A DNA stretch of 64,000 bases, taken from contig NZ_JABVWW010000013.1 of the NCBI RefSeq assembly GCF_013350005.1, positions 33,317 to 97,316 on the forward strand, given 5' to 3'. Made by a program: the position numbers and the translations under genes. Position 1 is the first letter of the stretch. The number at the start of each line of letters is the position of its first letter. Source of the stretch: Methylocystis silviterrae. Its GTDB lineage: Bacteria; Pseudomonadota; Alphaproteobacteria; Rhizobiales; Beijerinckiaceae. Shown here piece by piece: positions 47,490 through 57,864 of the stretch. The notes under the pieces were generated by a model. The model was not told the DNA's origin, searched no databases, and saw nothing but the letters and a program-made list of their open reading frames with translations.

Positions 47490-47927
47490 ATGAATTTTGT
47501 CGCCTCTGACGCCGACGCGCCCGCGACGCCCGGCGGCTATGCGCTGGCGTTGCGTCTCGACGCGCCGCTCGACATTCGCGTCGGGAAAATCATAGCGACG
47601 CTTCCCGCCGGCGATTATCTCTATTGCGGCTCGGCGCGAGGCCCCGGCGGACTGCGGGCGCGACTGGCGCGGCACATGCGGAAAAACAAGCGCATGCATT
47701 GGCATATCGACCAGCTCACCGCTGGGGCGAGCCTGCTCGGCGCCTACATCGTCGAAGGCGGCGACGAATGCGCCCTCAACGCCGCGCTCGACGATCTGTC
47801 AATCCCGATCGCCGGCTTCGGCAGCTCCGACTGCCGCCGCTGCGCCGCGCATTTGCGATTCTTGCCAAAGGGCGCGCCTCTTCCTTCCCGGTGGGAAAAT
47901 GCTAGGAAGGCGGCACGTTTTACCTAA
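47490..47927 (+). CDS. DUF123 (GIY-YIG-like) family protein
   Basis: 145 aa. GGYALALRLDAP...IIATLPAGDYLYCGSARGPGGLRARLARHM...HWHIDQLTAGA is the DUF123 signature, related to GIY-YIG nucleases. Four Cys near FGSSDCRRCAAHL may bind zinc. ATG at 47490; an upstream TTG at 47478 is possible. Function not established. Confidence 0.8.
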   Translation: MNFVASDADAPATPGGYALALRLDAPLDIRVGKIIATLPAGDYLYCGSARGPGGLRARLARHMRKNKRMHWHIDQLTAGASLLGAYIVEGGDECALNAALDDLSIPIAGFGSSDCRRCAAHLRFLPKGAPLPSRWENARKAARFT

Positions 47928-47998
47928 GAGCGAGTCGCAGAGAGCGGCCGAACTCTCGCTAGAGGCGCGGGCGACCGATCCCGCGGCCAATCAGGCTT

Positions 47999-49492
47999 AT
48001 GTCCAAAGACGAAACCAAAACCAAAGTTGAGGCGCGCACGCCGCGCGGGCTCGCCGACCGCGAGGCTGGCGAACTCGCCGCCACGGCCCGGATGCTCGAC
48101 GTCATCCGCGAGGTCTACGAGACCTACGGCTTCGAGGCGCTCGAGACGCCGGCGATCGAATACACGGACGCGCTCGGCAAGTTCCTGCCCGACCAGGATC
48201 GCCCGAATGAGGGCGTTTTCTCCTTCCAGGACGACGATGAGCAGTGGCTGTCGCTGCGCTACGACCTGACCGCGCCGCTGGCGCGTTTCGTCGCGCAGAA
48301 TTTCGATCGGCTGCCCAAGCCCTATCGGTCCTATCGCGTTGGCCATGTCTACCGGAACGAGAAGCCGGGGCCGGGGCGGTTTCGGCAGTTCATGCAGTTC
48401 GACGCCGATACGGTCGGCTCCGCCTCGCCGGCCGCCGACGCCGAGATCTGCATGATGGCGGCGGACGCCATGGAGCGCCTGGGGATCGCCCGCGGCGATT
48501 ACGTCATCAAAATCAATAGCCGCAAGGTGCTCGACGGCGTGATGCAGTCGATCGGTCTTGCCGGCGAAGAGAACGCGGGTCGCCGCCTCGTCGTGCTGCG
48601 CGCCATCGACAAGCTCGACCGGCTGGGCCCCGACGGCGTCCGGCAGTTGCTTGGCGAGGGCCGCAAGGACGACAGCGGGGATTTCACCAAAGGCGCGGGG
48701 CTCCCTCAGCCGGCGATCGACACGATCCTGTCCTTCAGCCTCGGGGGACAATATCGCGACGGTGCGCCGGCCTTCGATCTCTTCGGCCTGCTCGGCAAGA
48801 GCGAGGTCGGCGCCCAGGGCGCGGAGGAGCTTCTGGAAATCGAGGATCTCGCGCGCGACGCGGGCTTTGGGCCGGAACGCATCCGCGTCGACCCTTCCGT
48901 CGTGCGCGGCCTCGAATATTACACCGGCCCCGTTTTCGAGGCCGACCTCACCTTTGAAACCAAAGACGAGAAGGGAAATCCCGTGCGCTTCGGCTCCGTG
49001 GGGGGCGGTGGCCGTTACGACGGTCTCGTCGGGCGTTTCAGATCGGAAAATACGCCGGCGACCGGCTTCTCGATCGGCGTTTCGAGGCTCTTCGCGGCCT
49101 TGAAGCTGATCGGCAGCCCGATCGTCTCGGCGCGTCCGCATGTCGGCCCGGTCGTCGTGCTGGTCCTCGATCGCGAGAGGCTCGCCGACTATCAGCGGAT
49201 GGCGGCGCAGCTGCGGGGCGCCGGGATCGCCGCCGAAATCTATCTCGGCGCTTCGGGCATGAAGGCGCAGATGAAATACGCCGACCGGCGCAACAGCCCG
49301 CTTGCGATCATCCAGGGCTCCGACGAAAAAGCGCGCGGCGAGGTCACCATCAAGGATCTCGTCGCCGGCGCGAAGGCCGCCGCCAATATCGCCACCAACG
49401 AGCAATGGAAGGCGCTCCGTCCCGCCCAATTCGCCGTGCCGGAAGCCGAACTCGTCGAAGAGGTCCGAAAGGCGCTCAAGGAACAAATTTAA
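47999..49492 (+). CDS. hisS: Histidine--tRNA ligase
   Basis: 497 aa. Class II motif 1 region near [20 protein letters not shown], motif 2 [26 protein letters not shown], histidine motifs [12 protein letters not shown] and [13 protein letters not shown], and the anticodon domain with [15 protein letters not shown]. Longer than E. coli HisS (424 aa), typical of the alphaproteobacterial form. AUG at 47999. Confidence 0.96.
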   Translation: MSKDETKTKVEARTPRGLADREAGELAATARMLDVIREVYETYGFEALETPAIEYTDALGKFLPDQDRPNEGVFSFQDDDEQWLSLRYDLTAPLARFVAQNFDRLPKPYRSYRVGHVYRNEKPGPGRFRQFMQFDADTVGSASPAADAEICMMAADAMERLGIARGDYVIKINSRKVLDGVMQSIGLAGEENAGRRLVVLRAIDKLDRLGPDGVRQLLGEGRKDDSGDFTKGAGLPQPAIDTILSFSLGGQYRDGAPAFDLFGLLGKSEVGAQGAEELLEIEDLARDAGFGPERIRVDPSVVRGLEYYTGPVFEADLTFETKDEKGNPVRFGSVGGGGRYDGLVGRFRSENTPATGFSIGVSRLFAALKLIGSPIVSARPHVGPVVVLVLDRERLADYQRMAAQLRGAGIAAEIYLGASGMKAQMKYADRRNSPLAIIQGSDEKARGEVTIKDLVAGAKAAANIATNEQWKALRPAQFAVPEAELVEEVRKALKEQI

Positions 49493-49566
49493 CCTGCGGC
49501 GAAGCAGATCATTGCCACGCGCGCGGGCGCGTATAGTTTTGCGAAGGGATAGAGGAGCAAACGCAG

Positions 49567-50385
49567 ATGAATGGCGACACGCCCAAATCAATCGTCCATC
49601 CCACCGATCTCTCCTTCGCAAGCCAGGACGCCTTCGCGCATGCGCTGCGCATCGCCGTGGCCTGCAAGAGCATGTTGCACATTCTGCATATCGAAGCGCC
49701 CGAGACCGAGGAGGACGATTGGGATCGCTTTCCGCAGGTGCGCGAAATGCTGGCGCGCTGGAAGATGATCTCGCCGACCGCGACGCGCGCCGAGGCGGTC
49801 GAACAGCTCGGCGTCAAAATCGTCAAGGCGGCGGTCGAATCGGAATCGCCCGTCGTCGGCGTCACCGCCTATGTCGAGCGGCACCTGTGCGATCTTCTTG
49901 TGATGATGACCCGGCCGCGCAGCGCTCTGGAGCGTCTGCTCGCCAGCTCGGTCGCCGAGGAAACGGCGCGCGAGACGCATGTGCCGGCGCTGTTCCTGCG
50001 CGAGGATCAGAAAGGCTTCGTCGACCGGGAGACGGGCGCCGTCTCGCTCAATACGGTGCTGATGCCGGTCGAGGCGACGGTCTCGCCGCTCGACGCCTTC
50101 CGCCACGTCGCCGCAGTCGCGCATTGTCTCAACCCGGCCGCCGACGTCATGCTGCTGCATGTCGGCGAAGATCTGCCGCTTTTTGAAGGGCTGCTGCCGC
50201 ATATCGAGTTGCGCCGCGGCCCCGTCGTCGAAACCATTCTCGCCTACGCCCAGGAGATCAAGGCCGACATGATCGCCATGCCGACGCGTGGCCGAAAGGG
50301 CCTGCTGGAGGCGCTGCGCGGCTCGACGACGCAGCGTGTGCTGCACGAGGCGCCCTGTCCGCTGCTCGCGTCTCCGGTGAAATAA
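49567..50385 (+). CDS. Universal stress protein, tandem UspA domains
   Basis: 272 aa. Two Usp folds: SIVHPTDLSFASQDAFAHALRIA at the start and a second half starting at NTVLMPVEATVSPLDAF. The second carries the nucleotide motif GRKGLLEALRGSTTQRVL; the first half lacks a full one. Purine-rich AGAGGAG precedes the ATG. Single gene after hisS. Confidence 0.88.
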   Translation: MNGDTPKSIVHPTDLSFASQDAFAHALRIAVACKSMLHILHIEAPETEEDDWDRFPQVREMLARWKMISPTATRAEAVEQLGVKIVKAAVESESPVVGVTAYVERHLCDLLVMMTRPRSALERLLASSVAEETARETHVPALFLREDQKGFVDRETGAVSLNTVLMPVEATVSPLDAFRHVAAVAHCLNPAADVMLLHVGEDLPLFEGLLPHIELRRGPVVETILAYAQEIKADMIAMPTRGRKGLLEALRGSTTQRVLHEAPCPLLASPVK

Positions 50386-50407
50386 TCGCCGGCGCATCGC
50401 CGCTCAA

Positions 50408-50435
50408 TCCCGACAGGCCGAAGGCCTGATCGGGA
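50408..50435. terminator. Imperfect hairpin after the Usp gene
   Basis: TCCCGA-c-AGGCC-gaa-GGCCT-ga-TCGGGA between the Usp stop and the convergent META gene. No clear U-tract, so it may be a terminator or a REP half. Confidence 0.4.
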
Positions 50436-50518
50436 CGCCAGAGTCGCGGTCCGAATTTTGGGAGCCTATTCGGGAATCTCGCTCAACGCGCGAGCGTCGG
50501 GTCGCTGTCGCGCCAGCT

Positions 50519-51004
50519 TTACAGCGAGCGCTGGAAATGCAGCACGCCGCCCTGCGCGCCCTTCAGGATGAGGTCGTCGCCCTTCGTGTCCCAATAGGGG
50601 CCCGAGAGCAGGACCGCCCAATAGTCGCGCTCGAAGGCGGCAAGCGGGCCTTCACATTTGCGTTCGTTGACCGCCGGCATGGTGCGCGGTCCGAGCCGGT
50701 TGGGGCCGATGATGAAGATGCCGGACCAGTTCTTGCAGCCCGAAAAACCGTTGGCGCGGCCGGTTGAGTCGATGGAGATCCACATCTCTACCGGCGGCGC
50801 TTTGCCGTTGATCTCCTTGAGCACGAAGTTCTGATTGTGCGGGAACGGCTGATAGCGCGGAATGCCGCCCGTCTCCTTGTTTTCGTCTTCCGGCTGCTTC
50901 TGCTCTGCGCCCTGAGGCGGTTTTGCGCGGCTCTTGGCGACGGCTGGCGCGGCGAGCGCAATGGCGCAGAGCGAGGCGGCTAAGGCGAGCAAAATCCTGT
51001 TCAT
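50519..51004 (-). CDS. META-domain protein (HslJ-like), secreted
   Basis: 161 aa. Signal peptide (ILLALAASLCAIALAAPAVAKS). The later part fits the META/HslJ fold: FVLKEINGKAPPVEMWISIDSTGRANGFSGCKNWSG then ERKCEG and the end LHFQRSL. Two Cys likely form a disulfide. Such proteins are linked to envelope stress or are uncharacterised. ATG 51004; GGGGAGG 11 bases before. Confidence 0.7.
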   Translation of the reverse strand: MNRILLALAASLCAIALAAPAVAKSRAKPPQGAEQKQPEDENKETGGIPRYQPFPHNQNFVLKEINGKAPPVEMWISIDSTGRANGFSGCKNWSGIFIIGPNRLGPRTMPAVNERKCEGPLAAFERDYWAVLLSGPYWDTKGDDLILKGAQGGVLHFQRSL

Positions 51005-51069
51005 CGCGTCAATCATCCTCCCCATAAGGCGACTCGCGCCAGTCGGTCCCGGGTCCGCGGCGCAGGGCC

Positions 51070-52065
51070 TTATAGCATGCTCGGCAGGACGCGGTCAGGC
51101 GGCCGGTGGCCGTCCATGAAGGTTTTGATGTTGATGATCACTTTCTCGCCCATATCGATGCGGCTTTCGATGGTCGCCGAGCCCATATGCGGGAGCAGCG
51201 TGACTTTCCCGGCCTTGGCGAGCTTCAATAATTTGGGAGAGACGGCGGGTTCATGCTCGAAGACGTCGAGGCCGGCGCCGGCCATTTCATCCGCTTCAAG
51301 CATGCGCACCAACGCGTTCTCGTCGACGATTTCGCCGCGCGCGGTATTGATCAAAATGGCGTGGGAACGCAGATGCGCCAGTCTGCGGGCGGAGAGAAGA
51401 TGATAGGTCGCCGGCGTATGCGGACAGTGGATCGACACGACGTCGACTCGCGCCAGCATCTGATCGAGCGACTCCCAATAGGTCGCCTCCAATTGCTCTT
51501 CGAGATCGGCCGAGACTCGCCGACGATTATGGTAATGGATTGAAAGTCCAAAGCTTTTCGCCCGCCGCGCCAAGGCTTGGCCGATCCGGCCCATGCCGAC
51601 GATGCCGAGCCTCTTGCCGGTGATCCGATGACCGAGCATCCAGGTCGGCGACCAGCCCGCCCAAGCGCCGTCGGGAATGGCGCTCGCGCCTTCGACGAGA
51701 CGACGCGACACCGAAAGAATCAGCGCCATCGTCATGTCGGCCGTGTCTTCGGTCAAAACGCCGGGCGTGTTGGTGACGGTGATGGAGCGATCGAGCGCCG
51801 AGGCGACGTCGATATTGTCGACGCCATTGCCGAAATTGGCGATCAGCTTCATTTGCTCGCCGGCCTGGGCGATCAGATGGGAATCGATACGGTCGGTGAT
51901 GGTCGGCACCAGCACGTCGGCCGTGCGCATGGCCTCGATGAGTTCGTCATGCGTGAGCGGCTTGTCGCTTTCGTTGAGGCGCGTGTCGAACAACTCGCAC
52001 ATGCGGGTTTCGATGACCTCGGGCAGCCGGCGCGACACGACAACGAGCGGCTTCTTTTTCGGCAT
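51070..52065 (-). CDS. D-isomer-specific 2-hydroxyacid dehydrogenase (glyoxylate/hydroxypyruvate reductase-like)
   Basis: 331 aa. NAD motif GIVGMGRIGQALARRAKSFG, catalytic Arg in NTARGEIVDE, Glu in DVFEHEPAV, and His in LLPHMGSATIESR. It reduces glyoxylate or hydroxypyruvate, or a related 2-oxoacid. In a serine-cycle methylotroph such an enzyme would be important, but the sequence alone does not fix the substrate. Confidence 0.85.
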   Translation of the reverse strand: MPKKKPLVVVSRRLPEVIETRMCELFDTRLNESDKPLTHDELIEAMRTADVLVPTITDRIDSHLIAQAGEQMKLIANFGNGVDNIDVASALDRSITVTNTPGVLTEDTADMTMALILSVSRRLVEGASAIPDGAWAGWSPTWMLGHRITGKRLGIVGMGRIGQALARRAKSFGLSIHYHNRRRVSADLEEQLEATYWESLDQMLARVDVVSIHCPHTPATYHLLSARRLAHLRSHAILINTARGEIVDENALVRMLEADEMAGAGLDVFEHEPAVSPKLLKLAKAGKVTLLPHMGSATIESRIDMGEKVIINIKTFMDGHRPPDRVLPSML

Positions 52066-52291
52066 ATCCCTGGTCGTGCCTCCGCGTTCATGTTGTGTTG
52101 CAGCAGCGTTTCTGCGATTGCGCTATGATCTGCGCCGCGTCGCCGCAGCGGATGAAAAGACGCCGGCGAGTTTCGCCGGCTTCAACCGGGTCTTAACGAC
52201 GGTCAGCGACAAAACCAATACGCCTCCTCGGCGGACGCATTCGACTTCCTAGCAGATGACGGGCCAAAGACAAGCGAGCGATCAGTCCATC

Positions 52292-52867
52292 ATGTCGCGA
52301 ATAAATACAGAATCTGCGCCAATTTCGGCCGCTTTCTCAAACGCTCAGGAACTTTTCCAAAAGCGTCGCCGCGCGGCTTTCGCCGCGCTCGTATGTGCGC
52401 TTTTTTGCGCAGCGCACGCCGCCGCTCAGGAGCCGCAGAAGGGCCCGGTGAGCGGCCTGCCCTTGCCCCGCTACGTCAGCCTCAAATCGGATCGGGTCAA
52501 TGTTCGCGAAGGGCCGAGCAAGGAGCATCCGACTCTGTGGATCTACGAACGCGCTGCGCTCCCTGTCGAGATCACCGCCGAATTCGAAACCTGGCGCAAG
52601 ATCCGCGATTCCGAAGGCGCCGAAGGCTGGGTGCTGCACTCGCTGCTCTCTGGACGACGCACCGCCTTGGTTGCGCCGTGGAAAAAGGAGCCGCAACTGC
52701 TCGTCGCCGCCGATCATTCGACGCCCGCGGCCAAGCTCGGCCCCGGCGTCATCGGCAATTTGCGCAGCTGCGACGGCAAATGGTGCCGCATCGCCGGTAA
52801 GGGCTTTGACGGCTATATGGAGCAGGAAAATCTCTGGGGCGTCTATCCGGGCGAGAAATTTGAATAG
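52292..52867 (+). CDS. SH3-domain secreted protein
   Basis: 191 aa. Signal peptide (FAALVCALFCAAHAAAQ) then an SH3-like domain: YVSLKSDRVNVREGPSKEHPTLWIYERAALPVEI, WRKIRDSEGAEGWVLHSLLSGRRTALV, and a second module SCDGKWCRIAGKGFDGYMEQENLWG. Of the SH3_4 type. ATG 52292 taken; ATG at 52256 in frame is the alternative. Its stop abuts the convergent response regulator stop. Confidence 0.82.
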   Translation: MSRINTESAPISAAFSNAQELFQKRRRAAFAALVCALFCAAHAAAQEPQKGPVSGLPLPRYVSLKSDRVNVREGPSKEHPTLWIYERAALPVEITAEFETWRKIRDSEGAEGWVLHSLLSGRRTALVAPWKKEPQLLVAADHSTPAAKLGPGVIGNLRSCDGKWCRIAGKGFDGYMEQENLWGVYPGEKFE

Positions 52868-53242
52868 TCAGCCGGATGGACCGCCCGGCAGGCGGCTCTT
52901 GAGTTTCTCCAACGCCGTCGAAACGGCGTCCCGACTGAAGGGCTTGGCGACGACCGGCGCATCGGCATGCGCCTCAAGCACGCCCTGTTCGCCGTAACCG
53001 GTCACGAAGGCGAAGGGCTTATGCCGGCGCTCCAGAACGCCGGGGAGAACATGAGCCTTCTGGCCATTGAGGTTGACGTCGAGAAAGGCGATATCGAAAT
53101 CTTCGCTCGTCGCCTTTTGCAGCGCCTCCTGCACATTGCCCGCGGTGGCGACGACTTGCGCGCCAAGCTCCTCGAGAAACATTTCGAGCGCCATGGCGAT
53201 CACGGCCTCGTCTTCGACGATCAGGACGCGAGGCGTGTTCAT
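52868..53242 (-). CDS. Single-domain response regulator
   Basis: 124 aa CheY-like receiver: VLIVEDEAVIAMALEMFLEE, phospho-acceptor Asp in IAFLDVNLNG, and Lys in VVAKPF. No output domain. Translationally coupled to the HWE kinase gene upstream (ATGA), its probable phosphodonor. Confidence 0.9.
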   Translation of the reverse strand: MNTPRVLIVEDEAVIAMALEMFLEELGAQVVATAGNVQEALQKATSEDFDIAFLDVNLNGQKAHVLPGVLERRHKPFAFVTGYGEQGVLEAHADAPVVAKPFSRDAVSTALEKLKSRLPGGPSG

Positions 53243-54225
53243 TTGAGCACTTCCACGCCAAGAGGAATGTCCAACTCGCAGCGAAATCCTTCGCAGGGGA
53301 ATTCGACCGCGATCCGCGCGCCCGCTTCGGACGCCAGCGTTTTCTCGATCAGGCGCATGCCAAATCCTTTGACCGATGGGGGCGAGATCGGCGGTCCGCC
53401 ATATTCGCGCCAGACGAGATGGAGCTTAGAAGCGCGTCCTTTGGCGTCAATGCTCCACCCGACGGCGACTCGTCCGCTCGGCGCCGAGAGCGATCCGTGT
53501 CTGACGGCGTTCGCGCACAATTCATGCAGCGTCATCGCCAGGGCCGCCGCGATGCGCGGGCAGACGTCGACTGGCGCTCCTGAAACGTCGAAATTCTCCT
53601 GGCCCGCCGGGGCGGTCGCAGTACGCACGAGTTCGTCGACCTGCGCCTTCGTCCAGTTTTCACGGGTCAGCACGTCATGCACGGCGGCGAGCGCCAGCAG
53701 ACGATTCTCAAAGAGCTCCACCGAATTCTGCTTCAACTCGCGCAACGAATGCAAAGCGATCGAGTGAACCGTCGCAAGCGTATTCTTGACGCGATGGTTG
53801 AGCTCGTGGATCAGAAGCTGCAGGCGTTCGCGGTCGCGTTCCTGTTCGGTGACGTCGGTGTTCGTGCCGAACCAGCCGACGACTGCGCCGTTCTCGCGCA
53901 GCGGTTCGATGCGCGTCAGAAACGGCCGGTAGAACCCGTCGGCGCCTCTGAGCGGAAAGATCATTTGGAAAAATTCGCCGTGCTGGATCGCATGCGTCCA
54001 GCGCTCCAGCATCTTGGGCAGCACGTCCGGATGATGTACCGATTGCCAACCCCATCCCGCCATCTCCTCGGGCGTCGCGCCGGTATATTCATACCACCGG
54101 TCATTGTACCAAAACACCCAGCCATCCGGTCGCGCCATCCAGGCGAGATTCGGTATGGAATTGGCGAGCGCCTTGAACTGCGCGTAGGTGATCTCGGATT
54201 CCTGTTTGGTCGCCCGCTGCGACAT
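53239..54225 (-). CDS. PAS-containing HWE-family sensor histidine kinase
   Basis: 328 aa. PAS domain (about 15-135: NLAWMARPDGWVFWYNDRWYEYTG). Kinase with the HWE-type phospho-acceptor HELNHRVKNTLATVHSIA, N box TLHELCANAVRHG and the WRE signature in LVWREYGG. No membrane segment. HWE kinases act in general stress and light/redox sensing in alphaproteobacteria. The pair with the single-domain regulator could feed a PhyR-like system, which is not in this window. Confidence 0.88.
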   Translation of the reverse strand: MSQRATKQESEITYAQFKALANSIPNLAWMARPDGWVFWYNDRWYEYTGATPEEMAGWGWQSVHHPDVLPKMLERWTHAIQHGEFFQMIFPLRGADGFYRPFLTRIEPLRENGAVVGWFGTNTDVTEQERDRERLQLLIHELNHRVKNTLATVHSIALHSLRELKQNSVELFENRLLALAAVHDVLTRENWTKAQVDELVRTATAPAGQENFDVSGAPVDVCPRIAAALAMTLHELCANAVRHGSLSAPSGRVAVGWSIDAKGRASKLHLVWREYGGPPISPPSVKGFGMRLIEKTLASEAGARIAVEFPCEGFRCELDIPLGVEVLK

Positions 54226-54323
54226 TGCTCCCGCCCCACCCTGGCTTTCGAAGAGGTCCCGACGGCCCTGCGGCGACGTCGAGCTGCTTCGAAATGTGTC
54301 GTCTCCCGGAATATAGGGCGGGC

Positions 54324-54770
54324 TTAGGCGCGGCGAAGACGCACCACGACATCTACGCGTGCGACGCGCAAACCGTCGGGCGGCTGGGGAAGATCGGAGA
54401 CCGAGACATTCGCGCCGGCGATGTCGTAAAGCTCTCCGTCGTCTTCGAGAAGAAAATGATGGTGGTCGGCGGTATTGGTGTCGAAATACACCCGGGCGCC
54501 GTCGACGGCGATCTCCCGCAGCAAGCCTGCCTGGGTGAACTGGTGGAGCGCGTTGTACACGGTCGCGAGGGATACGGAGAGATTGGCGGCGAGCGCCTCT
54601 TCATAGAGCCGCTCCGCCGTCACATGACGATCGCCGCTCTGTCCAAACAGCAACTCGCCGAGGGATAGCCGCTGACGGGTCGGCCGCAGCCCGGCGTTGG
54701 CCAGCAACTCTGCGACGCGCTTGCGCGGCGCACAGTCTGGCGGAACGGTCGAATTCGGCTCGGCGTCCAT
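54324..54770 (-). CDS. irr: Fur-family transcriptional regulator Irr
   Basis: 148 aa. Fur winged helix (LRPTRQRLSLGELLF, VSLATVYNALHQFTQAGLLREI), and the Irr hallmark of three consecutive His in TADHHHFLLEDDGELYDI. Irr represses or activates genes under iron limitation and is controlled by heme. Its position divergent from fabA is the standard Rhizobiales arrangement. Confidence 0.9.
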   Translation of the reverse strand: MDAEPNSTVPPDCAPRKRVAELLANAGLRPTRQRLSLGELLFGQSGDRHVTAERLYEEALAANLSVSLATVYNALHQFTQAGLLREIAVDGARVYFDTNTADHHHFLLEDDGELYDIAGANVSVSDLPQPPDGLRVARVDVVVRLRRA

Positions 54771-55031
54771 TGCAGCGGCTCGCGGTTTTCCACTCTCGCG
54801 GTTTTCTACATGGCATCATAGGGGGAATGGCGGGAAATTCAACGCCGCCCGGCTGTTGCGACCCCGCTTGCGACGGCGCTTCCGGCCCGGGCGAGGCTAT
54901 GTTACGGATCGCTTCGCCCAAAAGCGGATAAGAGCGGCGCCGCCGCCGGCGCCAAAAAGATAAGGGCGCGCCCTTTGGGCGCTTGGGGAAGAATGGGCCT
55001 TCAAAGGCTCCAACGCGAGGAACAAAGCACG

Positions 55032-55556
55032 ATGGGCGAAAGGCGCTCCTCATTCGGCTACGAGGATTTACTGGCATGCGGCGAGGAAAAGCTGTTCGGC
55101 CCGGGCAATGCCCAGCTGCCGCTGCCGCCGATGCTGATGTTCGACCGGATCACCGAGATCTTCGAAGACGGCGGCGAGCACGGCAAAGGCTACATGCGCG
55201 CCGAACTCGACATTAAACCGAGTCTTTGGTTCTTCGACTGCCATTTCAAGGGCAATCCCGTGATGCCGGGCTGCCTTGGCCTCGACGCTCTATGGCAGAT
55301 GGTCGGCTTCTATCTCGCCTGGCTCGACAATCCGGGACGCGGCATGGCGCTGGGCGTCGGCGAGGTGAAATTCAGCGGGCAAGTTCGCCCGACCGTCAAA
55401 AAGGTGACCTACGGCATCGACTTTAAGCGCGTCTTCAAGGGCAAGCTTGTGCTCGGCATCGCCGACGGCTGGGTCGCGGCGGACGGAGAGCGCATCTATG
55501 AGGCGAAGGATTTGAAGGTTGGGCTCGCCAAGGCCGAGGCGCCGGCCGCCGCCTGA
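55032..55556 (+). CDS. fabA: 3-hydroxydecanoyl-ACP dehydratase/isomerase
   Basis: 174 aa. Catalytic His in [14 protein letters not shown] and the Asp in LGLDALWQM. It makes the cis-3-decenoyl precursor of unsaturated fatty acids. ATG 55032 preceded by GAGG; the frame extends back to an unconserved ATG at 54975. A 14-bp palindrome AAGGGCGCGCCCTT lies at 54962-54975. Confidence 0.96.
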   Translation: MGERRSSFGYEDLLACGEEKLFGPGNAQLPLPPMLMFDRITEIFEDGGEHGKGYMRAELDIKPSLWFFDCHFKGNPVMPGCLGLDALWQMVGFYLAWLDNPGRGMALGVGEVKFSGQVRPTVKKVTYGIDFKRVFKGKLVLGIADGWVAADGERIYEAKDLKVGLAKAEAPAAA

Positions 55557-55601
55557 AGCCCACACAAAGGCGCGGGAAAGCGCCGCCAAGGAGTTGGACC
55601 A

Positions 55602-56825
55602 ATGAGACGAGTCGTCGTCACCGGCATGGGGATTGTGTCGTCGATCGGCAACACCACCCAGGAAGTGATCGCTTCGCTGCGCGAGGCGAAGTCTGGCATC
55701 GCCCGCGCCGAGAAATACGCCGAACTCGGCTTCCGTTCGCAGGTGTACGGAATGCCGTCGCTCGACCCCTCGACGCTCGTCGACCGCCGCGCCATGCGCT
55801 TCCATGCGACAGGCACGGCGTGGAACCACGTCGCCATGGATCAGGCGATCGCCGACGCCGGCCTGACCGAAGCGGAAATCTCCAACGCGCGCACCGGAAT
55901 CATCATGGGGTCCGGCGGCCCCTCGACCCACACGCTTGTCGAATCCGCCGACATCACCCGCACCAAGGGACCCAAGCGCGTCGGTCCCTTCGCCGTGCCC
56001 AAATGCATGTCTTCGACCGCCTCGGCGACGCTTGCGGTCTGGTTCAAGATCAAGGGCGTCAACTATTCGATCTCGTCGGCCTGCGCCACGTCCAATCACT
56101 GCATCGGCAACGCCTACGAACTGATTCAGTATGGCAAGCAGGACATGATGTTCGCGGGCGGTTGCGAGGAGCTGGAGTGGGAGCTGTCGGTTCTCTTCGA
56201 CGCCATGGGCGCCATGTCCTCCTCCTATAATGATCGGCCGGCGACGGCCTCGCGCGCCTATGACAAGAATCGCGACGGTTTCGTCATCGCCGGCGGCGCC
56301 GGCGTGCTGGTGCTCGAAGAATTCGAACACGCCAAGGCGCGCGGCGCGAAGATCTACGCCGAAGTCGCCGGCTATGGGGCGACCTCCGACGGCCATGACA
56401 TGGTGGCGCCCTCGGGCGAGGGCGCGGTGCGCTGCATGCAGCAGGCGCTCGCGACGGTGAAGTGCCCGATCGACTACATCAACCCCCACGCCACGGCGAC
56501 CCCGGTCGGCGACGCCAAGGAAATCGAGGCGCTGCGCGAAGTGTTCGGCGTCGGCGACAAATGCCCGCCGATCGCCGCGACCAAATCCCTGACCGGCCAT
56601 TCGCTCGGCGCGACGGGCGTGCAGGAGGCGATCTATTCCTTGTTGATGATGCAGAACGGCTTCATCTGCGAAAGCGCCAATATCGAAGAACTCGATCCGG
56701 ATTTCGCCGACATGCCCATCATGCGGGCGCGCCGCGACAATGTGAAGCTTGGCGCGGTGCTGTCCAACTCATTCGGCTTCGGCGGCACCAATGCGACATT
56801 GGTGTTCAAGCATCCAGACGCCTGA
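55602..56825 (+). CDS. fabB: Beta-ketoacyl-ACP synthase I
   Basis: 407 aa. Catalytic triad: Cys in [16 protein letters not shown], His in [12 protein letters not shown] and His in [12 protein letters not shown]. It elongates unsaturated acyl-ACPs from FabA. 45 bases after fabA; AAGGAG precedes the ATG. Confidence 0.96.
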   Translation: MRRVVVTGMGIVSSIGNTTQEVIASLREAKSGIARAEKYAELGFRSQVYGMPSLDPSTLVDRRAMRFHATGTAWNHVAMDQAIADAGLTEAEISNARTGIIMGSGGPSTHTLVESADITRTKGPKRVGPFAVPKCMSSTASATLAVWFKIKGVNYSISSACATSNHCIGNAYELIQYGKQDMMFAGGCEELEWELSVLFDAMGAMSSSYNDRPATASRAYDKNRDGFVIAGGAGVLVLEEFEHAKARGAKIYAEVAGYGATSDGHDMVAPSGEGAVRCMQQALATVKCPIDYINPHATATPVGDAKEIEALREVFGVGDKCPPIAATKSLTGHSLGATGVQEAIYSLLMMQNGFICESANIEELDPDFADMPIMRARRDNVKLGAVLSNSFGFGGTNATLVFKHPDA

Positions 56826-56843
56826 CGCCGATCCCTCGCGATA

Positions 56844-56876
56844 CGTCATGGCCGGGCTTGTCCCGGCCATGGACGT
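56844..56876. repeat. Half-size copy of the GTCATGGCCGGGCTTGTC palindrome
   Basis: ATGGCCGGG-CTTGT-CCCGGCCAT (56848-56870) with flanking CGTC/GACG. Same family as 15733-15827, but only one hairpin. It follows the fabB stop by about 20 bases and could separate fabA-fabB from fabI. Confidence 0.65.
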
Positions 56877-57050
56877 CGAGACATCCAGCCGGCGTTTAGG
56901 AGGCGATTCTTCCAGTTGCGAACGACGCCCGCGGCGCTCGTGAACAGAAGTATCGCCGATACGGCCCACAGCGTCGTTGTTCTTTGCTGTCTGCGTCTCC
57001 ATAGGGCTTAGGCCCAAACTTTCGATCTCTCCTACGACGACAATCGCCAT

Positions 57051-57860
57051 ATGACAGTTTCAACCGGTCTCCTGCAGGGTAAGCGCGGCCTCATCATGGG
57101 CGTCGCCAATGATCATTCCATCGCCTATGGCATCGCGCGCGTTCTTGCGCGCCATGGCGCGACGCTCGCATTCACCTATCAGGGCGAGGCGCTCGGCAAG
57201 CGCGTCAAGCCGCTCGCGCAGGAGCTCGGGTCGAACCTTGTGCTGCCGTGCGACGCCGAGGATATTTCGACGGTGGATCAGGTGTTCGCGCGTCTCGAAC
57301 AGGACTGGGGCGATATGGATTTTCTCGTCCACTCCATCGCCTATTCCGACAAGAGCGAATTGAAGGGACTCTACGCCGACACAAGCCGAGAGAATTTCAT
57401 TCGCACGCTTGTCATTTCCTGTTTTTCCTTCACCGAAGCCGCGCGCCGCGCCGCCAGGCTGATGAAGAACGGCGGATCGCTGCTGACGGTCAGCTTCGGC
57501 GGCGGCACGCATGTCATGCCGAATTACAACGTCATGGGCGTCGCGAAGGCGGCGCTCGATTCATCGGTGCGCTATCTTGCCGCCGATTTCGGCGATCGCG
57601 GCATTCGCGTCAATGCGCTGTCGCCCGGCCCAGTGCGCACCATGGCGGGCGCCGGCATCACGGGCGCGCGGGCGATGGGCGCGTTTCAAAAAAAGCATTG
57701 TCCATTGCGTCGGATGATCACGCTTGATGAAATTGGCGGCTCGGCGCTCTATCTGCTGTCGGAGCTTTCGGGCGGCGTTACGGGCGAAGTTCATCTTGTC
57801 GACGCCGGCTACAACATCATGTTGCAGCCACGTCCCGAGGATCTCAACGGCGAGGAGTAA
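57051..57860 (+). CDS. fabI: Enoyl-ACP reductase (NADH)
   Basis: 269 aa SDR of the FabI type: LIMGVANDHSIAYGIARVLA, SIAYSDKSELKG, and the active-site Tyr-x6-Lys in YNVMGVAKAALD. It completes the fatty acid elongation cycle. Separate promoter likely, 225 bases after fabB. Confidence 0.96.
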   Translation: MTVSTGLLQGKRGLIMGVANDHSIAYGIARVLARHGATLAFTYQGEALGKRVKPLAQELGSNLVLPCDAEDISTVDQVFARLEQDWGDMDFLVHSIAYSDKSELKGLYADTSRENFIRTLVISCFSFTEAARRAARLMKNGGSLLTVSFGGGTHVMPNYNVMGVAKAALDSSVRYLAADFGDRGIRVNALSPGPVRTMAGAGITGARAMGAFQKKHCPLRRMITLDEIGGSALYLLSELSGGVTGEVHLVDAGYNIMLQPRPEDLNGEE

Positions 57861-57864
57861 GGCA

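Noticed and set aside
47924..49621. 565-codon minus-strand frame opposite hisS
   Set aside because: Shadow frame; hisS shows all class II motifs on the other strand.
54962..54975. Palindrome AAGGGCGCGCCCTT upstream of fabA as an Irr site
   Set aside because: GC-rich and unlike the AT-rich iron control element that Irr binds; left as a note under fabA.
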